10,465 nucleotides of DNA from assembly GCA_001799195.1 (NCBI GenBank), contig MGSU01000044.1, positions 1 to 10,465 on the forward strand, given 5' to 3'. This DNA is from Deltaproteobacteria bacterium RIFOXYA12_FULL_61_11. Its GTDB lineage: Bacteria; Bdellovibrionota_F; JAHFAK01; YA12-FULL-61-11. Shown here in pieces: positions 4,955-10,465 of the stretch; the first letter of the stretch is position 1; each line of letters begins with the position of its first letter. The notes beneath the pieces are model-generated. The model was not told where the DNA came from, did not search any database, and worked only from the letters and a program-made list of their open reading frames with translations. The position numbers and the translations under genes are program-made.

Positions 4955-7846
4955 TCATGAGCCGAGGTGCTGACGCACCTCTTTGATTTTATATGCAACA
5001 TTTTTAAAATTGGGATTAATGGAATACACTTGCTGATAACATTTGAAGGCTTGCGCGAACCGGCGCTGATGTTGGTAGGCCTCCCCGAGGTAGAACAGAC
5101 CTGAAGCCCTGGTTCCCGTTTCCAAACCCTCTCCCTCGCCTCGCAGGACTTCTTCGAGATTGCTGATGGCCTTCTCGTGATTTCCCTTCGCCAGATAACA
5201 ACGGCCGAGTTGGAGCATGGCCTGACCACGCAGGCCGGGATCGATCAGGGACAGGGCGAACTCGCTGATGGCATCGTCGAGCAAGCCCATCTCCACATAG
5301 GCCTTGCCCAATTCATAATGGGTGTGACTATCCCCCTCCTTGACCGTATCGCGAATACCTTCTTTGAACTCGACCAGGACCTCCTGGAAGTCCCGCTCCC
5401 CTTCTGCCTTGATCCCGGGTACTCCCGTGAGCGCGACCCCGGGTTTGAAGAGGGGTTGGCTGAAATGATCGGGTTTTCGTTCCTGTTTCTCGCGAAGACG
5501 CGTCATGCGTTCCTCGAGTTGCAGGGTGGCAATGCCCCGTTCGAGCAGCTCGTTACAGGCCTCTAACGCTTCCTGGTACATTTCCTGGTCGATGAAGAAA
5601 TCGATCTCGGCCAACTCGGCGGCCAACGAGTCGTCGGCATCCTCCTTGTCCGCGACCTCTCCTGGAGGAGGAGGATCGGGCCCTACCTGCACCGGTGGGG
5701 CAACGGATTTCACGGCCGGGGAAACCCGGAGCTCATCCGCGGCCACCAGGAATTCTTCATCGCTCGCGGTTCCTAGGCCACTCGCGCCAAGACCTCTCTT
5801 GCGTAATCCAAGACTCGGGACCTCTGGAGCTTGTGGTATTCCTTCTTCATCGAGTACCTCGACAAAGAAGTCTTCTTGCAAGCCTGTTCCCACCGGCTTC
5901 GCGGCGATTTCACTGATCTCGGTAACCTCCCCGAGGGGCATCGGTGTGTCTTCTTCCTCCCCGAGCTCCTCCTCGAGTGCATCGAGTTCTTCGTCCTCGG
6001 TATCCGTGAGTAGGTTCTCCTCCGGAACGCTCTCGACGCTTGGTCCGACTGCGTCGTCCTCCTCCTGCTCCTCGTCCTCGAGGATCGGAGTCGAGGCTGA
6101 GGTCTCCTCTGCTCCCTCCCTCTCCAACTCCTCGGCTTCATCCCGCACCGCGGCCTCCGAGGTTTCGCTCTCAGCTTCTTCTCGGGAAACTCCCGGACTA
6201 TCGGTTTCCGCGAAGACCTCATCTTCCTGGTCGAACTCATCCTCCTCGGGAGGAGTCGGGGGTATGGGAGGTTCAGGGGGGAGCTCGATCGGAGCGCGAC
6301 CAGACGGTGGCGAACTACCGAGGGTACTGCTCGGGCGAATTTCCTCCTCGAACTCGATTTCTTCCTCGAATTCGATTTCCTCGGCGAGTTCCGGGGCTGC
6401 GTCAACCGGACTCTCTTCGTGCATCCCGAGTTCCCCCGCGACCACAGCAGGTAATTCGAGAGCGGCGCCGGTCCGCTCGGCGGCCAGAGGTATTTCCTTA
6501 TCCATGACCGTGGCCGGAGTCTCAGCGGCTTCGCCTTGCAGACGTTTCTTGTGAGCAACGAAAGTCATCGCGCTCAGGATCTGTTGAGCCCGGAAATTGC
6601 CAGGATCGAGGGCAAGGATCTCGTTGAGGACCTCCACCACCTTGTCCCGTTGATCCTCGTTCTCGACAATATTCATGATCACGAAGAGCTGATTCACGGC
6701 CGAGGGCACATCGTTCAATTTGCGGTAGATGTCGGTAATCTTCCGATGCGCGAGGAGGTTATCGGGCTCATAGGTGAGGATGGTCTTGAGATGGCTGAGG
6801 GCTTTATCGTTGAGCCCGTACTTAATGTAGACCTCGGTTTCGGACATCATCTTCTGGATGTCCGGCGAGGCATCCTCGGTGACCTCCGCTCCTCCCACCT
6901 TCGAAATGCCGGAGATCTCGGTTTCTTCCTGCTGCCGACGATAGTTCTTGCGAAACTCGACGAACGATTTCGATACTTCCTCTTCTTCGGGCAAGAGTTC
7001 TATCAACTTATTGTAAACGCGTTCTTTTTCCTTTTGCTGATTGGTACGATTATACAGCTTGATCAATTCCAGATACACCGACTTCGCTTTCTCGATCTGA
7101 TTGAGCTGCACAAAAGCCTGGGCCAGGAGATTGAGCGTCTTCGGATCCTCGCGATCGTTGTTGAACGCTACCTGGAGCTTGAGCAAGGCTTTCTTCGGTT
7201 GGTCGAGCTTGAGGTAGATCTTGGCCAATTCCTTACACAGATCGATGCGCTCGGGATCGAGCTTGTAGAGTCGTTCGTAGACCAGAGCGAGATCCTTGAA
7301 CCTACCCTTACGTTTGAGCTCCTGGATGAGATTGTGCAATTCCCGCAAAGCATTGTCTTTTCCACCGCTCAATTCGAGCAGCTCGATATACCGCAAAGTA
7401 TTGGCGACATCGTTGGGATCGAGTTGGGTAATGCGCTTGCAGGCGGCCAAAGCGGCCTTGAGGTCCCCTCGTTGGGTCTGCAGATCGATGATGGTCTTGA
7501 ATTGGGTTATGGCGTCATTGACCAACCCGAGTTGGTCGTACACTTCCGCTAACTTGTGGTAGACGGCAATGGCCTGAGGGTCAATCTTGAGGATCTGTTT
7601 GTAGACCGCGACGGCCTTAAGGTAGAAACCGTCGGCCGCATAGAGTTCCGCGATCTGGTTATACGTCTCGCACGCCTGCTCCACCTCGTTCTTGCGTAGC
7701 CGGATTTCGGCGATCTTGAGCAAGGTGCGACAGTCCTTGGGATCCTCCTTGACGATCAGCAAGTATTCGGCAATCGCTTTATCCAGTTTATTGCGCTGTA
7801 AATACGTCTGCGCATTCTTCAGGATCTGGTTTCGATTAAGGGCCAC
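4955..7846 (-). CDS. Large tetratricopeptide-repeat protein with acidic disordered centre
   Basis: A 963-aa protein starting at GTG, fixed by a GGAGGGG ribosome-binding site 9 nt upstream. It has three parts. Residues 1-430 are helical TPR repeats; examples are LDKAIAEYLLIVKEDP (21-36), YLKAVAVYKQILKIDP (75-90) and DKALSHLKTILTYEPD (347-362). Residues 435-745 are a Glu/Asp/Pro/Ser-rich, low-complexity and presumably disordered linker. Residues 745-963 hold more TPR units (GLLDDAISEFALSLIDP, 854-870; HEKAISNLEEVLRGE, 890-904; RRFAQAFKCYQQVYSINPN, 928-946). No signal peptide or membrane span is seen, so a cytoplasmic scaffold is likely. From memory, proteins with SDGFYLKAVA-like TPRs are widespread in Myxococcota and related groups, usually without known function. 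It follows accC by 173 nt and may have its own promoter. TPR identity is firm; function is unknown. Confidence 0.9.
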   Translation of the reverse strand: MALNRNQILKNAQTYLQRNKLDKAIAEYLLIVKEDPKDCRTLLKIAEIRLRKNEVEQACETYNQIAELYAADGFYLKAVAVYKQILKIDPQAIAVYHKLAEVYDQLGLVNDAITQFKTIIDLQTQRGDLKAALAACKRITQLDPNDVANTLRYIELLELSGGKDNALRELHNLIQELKRKGRFKDLALVYERLYKLDPERIDLCKELAKIYLKLDQPKKALLKLQVAFNNDREDPKTLNLLAQAFVQLNQIEKAKSVYLELIKLYNRTNQQKEKERVYNKLIELLPEEEEVSKSFVEFRKNYRRQQEETEISGISKVGGAEVTEDASPDIQKMMSETEVYIKYGLNDKALSHLKTILTYEPDNLLAHRKITDIYRKLNDVPSAVNQLFVIMNIVENEDQRDKVVEVLNEILALDPGNFRAQQILSAMTFVAHKKRLQGEAAETPATVMDKEIPLAAERTGAALELPAVVAGELGMHEESPVDAAPELAEEIEFEEEIEFEEEIRPSSTLGSSPPSGRAPIELPPEPPIPPTPPEEDEFDQEDEVFAETDSPGVSREEAESETSEAAVRDEAEELEREGAEETSASTPILEDEEQEEDDAVGPSVESVPEENLLTDTEDEELDALEEELGEEEDTPMPLGEVTEISEIAAKPVGTGLQEDFFVEVLDEEGIPQAPEVPSLGLRKRGLGASGLGTASDEEFLVAADELRVSPAVKSVAPPVQVGPDPPPPGEVADKEDADDSLAAELAEIDFFIDQEMYQEALEACNELLERGIATLQLEERMTRLREKQERKPDHFSQPLFKPGVALTGVPGIKAEGERDFQEVLVEFKEGIRDTVKEGDSHTHYELGKAYVEMGLLDDAISEFALSLIDPGLRGQAMLQLGRCYLAKGNHEKAISNLEEVLRGEGEGLETGTRASGLFYLGEAYQHQRRFAQAFKCYQQVYSINPNFKNVAYKIKEVRQHLGS
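6339..6382 (-). repeat. 18-bp tandem repeat encoding EFEEEI units
   Basis: Two 18-bp units, 6339-6356 and 6357-6374, differ at only two positions and are followed by a partial third copy. On the minus strand they encode IEFEEE twice in a row (residues about 491-503 of the TPR protein). This is a short in-frame duplication inside the acidic linker and could vary in copy number between strains. Confidence 0.75.
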
Positions 7847-7855
7847 GCCGTTCCA

Positions 7856-7862
7856 CCCCTCC
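7856..7862 (-). promoter_or_regulatory. Ribosome-binding site fixing the GTG start of the TPR gene
   Basis: GGAGGGG on the minus strand, 9 nt before the GTG at 7846-7844. It supports a GTG start where no nearby in-frame ATG fits the TPR N-terminus. Confidence 0.75.
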
Positions 7863-7958
7863 AGGTGAGGTAGTGCCTACCGGAACCATCGCGACCGCGG
7901 CTGACCTGGTGGGTAAGGCAAGCCCTTGACGAACTTGGTCCGGCACGTTCCGAGGGCC

Positions 7959-7987
7959 ATGATAACAAAACCCAAGGACTTTGGAAA
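7959..7987 (-). promoter_or_regulatory. Candidate sigma-70-type promoter for the TPR gene
   Basis: On the minus strand TTTCCA (7987-7982; 4 of 6 matches to TTGACA) is followed after 17 bp by TATCAT (7964-7959; 5 of 6 matches to TATAAT). It lies in the 173-bp gap after accC, with a start site predicted about 105 nt upstream of the GTG. No terminator hairpin with a T-run was seen after accC, so read-through from accBC is also possible. Confidence 0.4.
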
Positions 7988-8019
7988 TCCGCATCGAGGT
8001 CGCACGACAGTTCGAGACC

Positions 8020-9357
8020 CTATTTCCGAAACCCATCCAAGAAACGGGTGGAGATCCGACCGGCGAGGAAATCCTCGGCAGCAAGGATTCTCCGCAGCAA
8101 GGGAATGTTGGTTTTGATCCCCTCGATGACCATTTCGTCGAGTACGACCTGCATCTTCCGGATCGCAGCAAGACGGTCTTCGGCATGGACGATGAGCTTA
8201 CCGATCAGGGCATCGTAGTTCGACTTGACCCGGTAGTTGATGTACCCGGCGCTGTCGAAGCGGACCCCCATGCCGCTCGGGATGTGCCACGCGGTAATCG
8301 TACCGGGGGAAGGGGCGAAGGTGAGAGGATCCTCGGCATTGATGCGGCACTCGAGGGCATGACCTCGGCCGCTGACCCTGTCTTGGGTCCGCGACAATAC
8401 CGCCCCCCCGGCAATACGCAACTGTTCCTTGACCACATCCAACCCGGTAATTTCCTCGGTAACGGGATGCTCAACCTGTAAGCGCGCATTCATCTCGATG
8501 AAGAAGAAGTCTTCTTCCGGGGTGACCAGGAATTCCGCGGTTCCGGCGCTGACGTAAGCAACGCTCCTGGCCAGGGTCAACGCTGCTTCCCACAAGCGCG
8601 AACGCAGAGCTGCCGAGAGGTTTGGAGCAGGACTCTCCTCCATCAATTTCTGATGCCGCCGCTGGACCGAACAATCACGCTCGCCGAGTTGGATCAGATT
8701 GCCGTGTTCGTCCCCAAGTATTTGGACCTCGACATGTCTGGCCTGTTCGAGATAGCGTTCCAGATAAATGGCATCATCCCCGAAACCGGCGAGGGCTTCC
8801 CTTTGGGTGATGAGGAAAGCCGCTTTGAGGTCCTCGGCATGACGCACCAAGCGCATCCCGCGGCCACCTCCTCCTTTCGCTGCCTTGAGCAGGACCGGGT
8901 ACCCGAGTTCATCGGCGATGGCCAGGGCTTCATCGATGGAACTGACTCCCGCGTCACTGCCGAGGATAATCGGAATTCCCAGCGCTGCGGCCCGTCTCCT
9001 GGCCTCGACCTTGTCTCCGAGGAACTTGATGGTCGAGGCAGTGGGGCCGATGAAATGCAGGCCGCAACGTTGACAAATCTCGGCGAACTCGTGTCGCTCG
9101 GCCAGGAAACCATAGCCCGGATGTATGGCTCCGGCCCCGGTGATCTCGGCCGCGGACATCACTGCGGGTATGGAGAGGTAACTGTTGCGGGGATCGGCAG
9201 GTCCGAGACAGACGCTCTCATCGGCGAACTTGACATGCAGGCAATCGACATCGACCTCGGAGTGTACCGCCACCGTGGCAATACCCAGTTCCTTGCAGGC
9301 TCGGATCACCCGCAGGGCGATCTCACCGCGATTGGCTATTAAGACCTTTTCTAGCAT
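8020..9357 (-). CDS. accC: Biotin carboxylase subunit of acetyl-CoA carboxylase
   Basis: AccC carboxylates the biotin on BCCP using ATP and bicarbonate, the first half-reaction of acetyl-CoA carboxylase, in the cytoplasm. The 445-aa length is the standard stand-alone AccC size (E. coli 449). The start MLEKVLIANRGEIALRVIRA is the classic biotin carboxylase N-terminus. The ATP-grasp glycine loop KAAKGGGGRGM is at 158-168. Catalytic and metal residues align with E. coli numbering: Lys116, Glu288, Asn290, Arg292, Gln294, Val295, Glu296 (in EMNARLQVEHP, 288-298) and Arg338. It ends after one biotin carboxylase C-terminal domain, so it is not a fused acyl-CoA or pyruvate carboxylase. The gene starts 6 nt after accB and is certainly co-transcribed with it, although no clear Shine-Dalgarno precedes its ATG. 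accA and accD are not in the window. Confidence 0.97.
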   Translation of the reverse strand: MLEKVLIANRGEIALRVIRACKELGIATVAVHSEVDVDCLHVKFADESVCLGPADPRNSYLSIPAVMSAAEITGAGAIHPGYGFLAERHEFAEICQRCGLHFIGPTASTIKFLGDKVEARRRAAALGIPIILGSDAGVSSIDEALAIADELGYPVLLKAAKGGGGRGMRLVRHAEDLKAAFLITQREALAGFGDDAIYLERYLEQARHVEVQILGDEHGNLIQLGERDCSVQRRHQKLMEESPAPNLSAALRSRLWEAALTLARSVAYVSAGTAEFLVTPEEDFFFIEMNARLQVEHPVTEEITGLDVVKEQLRIAGGAVLSRTQDRVSGRGHALECRINAEDPLTFAPSPGTITAWHIPSGMGVRFDSAGYINYRVKSNYDALIGKLIVHAEDRLAAIRKMQVVLDEMVIEGIKTNIPLLRRILAAEDFLAGRISTRFLDGFRK

Positions 9358-9363
9358 GATCGA

Positions 9364-9795
9364 TCAGAGTATGCGGAACAGCGGTTCACCGTATTCGACG
9401 GGCACCCCGTTCTGGACGAAGACCTCGACCACTCTGCCTTCCCGATCCGAAGGGATCTCGTTCATGAGTTTCATCGCTTCGATGATGCACAGGACTTGAC
9501 CTTCCCGCACGAGATCACCGACTTCGACCAGGGGACGAGCCCCGGGCGCCGGAGCACGGTAGAACACCCCGATCATCGGCGAGGTCACCAGACCCTCGGG
9601 TTTGAGCGACGTGGAGAGGGGCAGAGCCTGTGGAGCGCTAACGGCCGCCAAGGCCGTGGGAAGGCTCGGGGGACGCTCCTCGCGCAGGGGTTCACGCTTG
9701 AGGAGGAGATGTTCCTCTCCCACTGTATAACTGAATTCGGTCAAGCCTTTTTCACAGACCAAACCGATCAGCCGTTCTATGTCTTCGAGCTTCAT
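9364..9795 (-). CDS. accB: Biotin carboxyl carrier protein of acetyl-CoA carboxylase
   Basis: AccB (BCCP) carries the carboxyl group on a covalently bound biotin between AccC and the AccAD carboxyltransferase. Numbered from the ATG at 9795, the 143-aa product has an N-terminal helical segment (MKLEDIERLIGL), a Pro/Ala-rich flexible linker (about 36-65) and a biotinyl domain from about 67 to the end. The biotinylation motif is EAMKLMNEI (106-114), with Lys109 the predicted biotin attachment site. The flanking GVFYRAPAPGA (76-86) matches the thumb region of AccB-type BCCPs. This start has an AGGGAG ribosome-binding site 6 nt upstream. A longer reading frame extends to 9861, but that would place its start inside the terminator hairpin, so I reject it. 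It forms a two-gene unit with accC, 6 nt apart. Confidence 0.95.
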   Translation of the reverse strand: MKLEDIERLIGLVCEKGLTEFSYTVGEEHLLLKREPLREERPPSLPTALAAVSAPQALPLSTSLKPEGLVTSPMIGVFYRAPAPGARPLVEVGDLVREGQVLCIIEAMKLMNEIPSDREGRVVEVFVQNGVPVEYGEPLFRIL

Positions 9796-9801
9796 CGTTC
9801 T

Positions 9802-9807
9802 CTCCCT
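9802..9807 (-). promoter_or_regulatory. Ribosome-binding site deciding the accB start
   Basis: AGGGAG on the minus strand, 6 nt upstream of the ATG at 9795. It favours this start over the upstream in-frame codon at 9861. Confidence 0.7.
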
Positions 9808-9845
9808 CTTCCCCTCCAGCCTTATCCGAGGCCATGAAAACGACG

Positions 9846-9877
9846 AGAGGGACGCACCCAAGGGGGCGCGTCCCTCT
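9846..9877 (-). terminator. Hairpin downstream of the tRNA pair, probable terminator
   Basis: AGAGGGACGC (9846-9855) and its exact complement GCGTCCCTCT (9868-9877) form a 10-bp, GC-rich perfect stem with a 12-nt loop, located 12 nt after the end of tRNA-Glu. On the minus strand the stem is followed by CGTCGTTTTC, a weak and displaced T-tract. It most likely ends the tRNA transcript, possibly leakily, allowing some read-through into accB; no separate accB promoter was evident. Confidence 0.6.
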
Positions 9878-9888
9878 TCTCAACATGA

Positions 9889-9960
9889 TGATCCCATCGG
9901 GAATCGAACCCGAGTTACCGGCGTGAGAGGCCGGCGTCCTAACCGCTAGACGATGGGACC
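9889..9960 (-). tRNA. tRNA-Glu (anticodon CTC)
   Basis: The 72-nt minus-strand sequence folds into a full cloverleaf. The acceptor GGTCCCA pairs with TGGGATC (one G-T wobble). The D stem is GTCT/GGAC. The anticodon stem CCGGC/GCCGG encloses the loop CTCTCAC, giving anticodon CTC, which reads GAG. The T arm is TCGGG-TTCGATT-CCCGA and the discriminator base is A. The 3' CCA is not encoded, so it must be added by CCA-adding enzyme. It lies 28 nt after tRNA-Gln and is probably on the same transcript. Confidence 0.95.
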
Positions 9961-9988
9961 TTCTGCTCAGCGGTCGCCCACTGAACGA

Positions 9989-10059
9989 CTCGGGAGCAGG
10001 GATTCGAACCCCGATAGCAGGAGTCAGAGTCCTGAGTCTTACCGTTAGACGACCCCCGA
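9989..10059 (-). tRNA. tRNA-Gln (anticodon CTG)
   Basis: The 71-nt minus-strand sequence folds into a cloverleaf. The acceptor TCGGGGG pairs with CTCCCGA (first pair T-A and discriminator G, both typical of tRNA-Gln). The D stem is GTCT/AGAC. The anticodon stem CAGGA/TCCTG encloses CTCTGAC, giving anticodon CTG, which reads CAG. The T arm is CGGGG-TTCGAAT-CCCTG with one G-T pair. CCA is not encoded. It starts 11 nt after the stop codon of the upstream sigma-54 activator gene. Confidence 0.95.
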
Positions 10060-10067
10060 ACGGCGCA

Positions 10068-10096
10068 TGACTACTCCGCATCGCTCGCAGTGTCAA
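10068..10096 (-). promoter_or_regulatory. Candidate tRNA promoter inside the activator gene's 3' end
   Basis: On the minus strand a perfect TTGACA (10096-10091) is followed after 17 bp by TAGTCA (10073-10068), a poor -10 (2 of 6 matches), then a GC-rich stretch directly before tRNA-Gln. The -35 lies within the last codons of the activator gene, and the -10 begins with its TAG stop. The alternative is co-transcription of the tRNAs with the activator gene. Confidence 0.35.
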
Positions 10097-10465
10097 GCGC
10101 TTTTTCCGAGCTCCCTCCGGAGCTCGTTGGCATCGCGGCAGGGTTTTGCCCAAGGATGAGCCCGAAGTGCCGCAATCTGCGAGAAGCGGTTTGCCGACTG
10201 ACTCCGAGACGCCGGGCGAGCTGTTCGACCGAGGAAGCATCTCGAGCTGCGGCTTGGTACCGAGAACACTCAACCCCTTCGAGGGTCTGCTTGAGGTTCT
10301 GGGGCCAAGCCTGCGTTCCGGAACGCACCGCTGCCCCTCGACCCGTTTTTCCCTCGGGATAGTACTTGGCACACACTTCCTCGAGGTAGCGCCCCCCATT
10401 GTTGATCAGTTCGGCCAAGAAATGAGAGCACTCCCTCAGATTACCCGGCCAGTGATAGCCCGCCA
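10071..10465 (-). CDS. C-terminal part of a sigma-54-dependent transcriptional activator (bEBP), partial
   Basis: The frame is open from the right edge (first full codon at 10463) to TAG at 10071; only about 130 C-terminal residues are in the window. The visible start AGYHWPGNLREC contains WPGNLRE, the hallmark at the end of the AAA+ sigma-54 interaction domain of bacterial enhancer-binding proteins. A variable linker follows, then a helix-turn-helix (EQLARRLGVSRQTASRRLRHFGL) near the C-terminus, as in NtrC-type regulators. A short Ser/Ala-rich tail ends the protein. The N-terminal sensor domain and the GAFTGA loop lie outside the window, so the signal and targets are unknown. The stop is 11 nt before tRNA-Gln. 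No sigma-54 -24/-12 element was found in the window. Confidence 0.85.
   Translation of the reverse strand, partial: AGYHWPGNLRECSHFLAELINNGGRYLEEVCAKYYPEGKTGRGAAVRSGTQAWPQNLKQTLEGVECSRYQAAARDASSVEQLARRLGVSRQTASRRLRHFGLILGQNPAAMPTSSGGSSEKALDTASDAE

Noticed and set aside
4788-4958. 56-aa minus-strand frame with ATGA-type overlaps at both the TPR stop and the trmL start
   Set aside because: The junctions look attractive, but its codon bias is poor and the overlapping frame at 4730-4939 has both better codon bias and a real transmembrane segment.
5505-6554. Plus-strand Ser-rich frame (349 aa) opposite the TPR gene
   Set aside because: The serine runs are the reverse complement of the Glu-rich codons in the acidic linker of the TPR protein; no independent evidence of coding.
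9796-9861. N-terminal extension of accB to an ATG at 9861
   Set aside because: That start lies within the loop of the hairpin after the tRNAs; the ATG at 9795 has a good Shine-Dalgarno and gives the standard BCCP N-terminus.

Overview
The window looks like a chromosomal segment of a GC-rich Gram-negative bacterium. Three things suggest an outer membrane and periplasm: a periplasmic NrfHA ammonifying nitrite reductase, a heptose-bisphosphate phosphatase (LPS-core sugar pathway) and a sigma-54 activator. The TPR protein and the CopG-like protein resemble, from memory, types common in Myxococcota and other former Deltaproteobacteria. The GTPase with a DxPDxD-type G3 motif recalls proteins I associate with Planctomycetota and Acidobacteriota. 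The phylum cannot be fixed from this sequence alone. Nothing indicates a mobile element, prophage or CRISPR array; most of the content is housekeeping and respiratory.

Left part, minus strand (1-3123): an apparent operon nrfH-nrfA-GTPase. NrfH (membrane tetraheme quinol oxidase) passes electrons to NrfA (pentaheme nitrite reductase). The last gene is a P-loop GTPase whose ATG overlaps the nrfA stop codon and which runs off the left edge.

Middle (3124-4306): a 285-bp AT-richer divergent intergenic region, then two plus-strand genes. The first encodes a 59-aa ribbon-helix-helix (RHH) regulator, starting at GTG. Its promoter has a consensus -35 and a perfect 16-bp palindrome filling most of the -35/-10 spacer, which is the layout of an autoregulated repressor. 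The second gene is gmhB, whose stop codon interlocks with that of convergent trmL in a CTAG.

Right part, minus strand (4303-10465), read in transcription order from the right edge: the C-terminal end of a sigma-54-dependent activator; tRNA-Gln(CTG) and tRNA-Glu(CTC); a strong hairpin; accB and accC (biotin carboxyl carrier protein and biotin carboxylase of acetyl-CoA carboxylase); a 963-aa TPR protein with a long acidic centre; a small single-pass membrane protein; and trmL. accB-accC is a tight pair. The TPR gene has its own recognisable ribosome-binding site and a candidate promoter. No gene-free stretch exceeds 300 bp.
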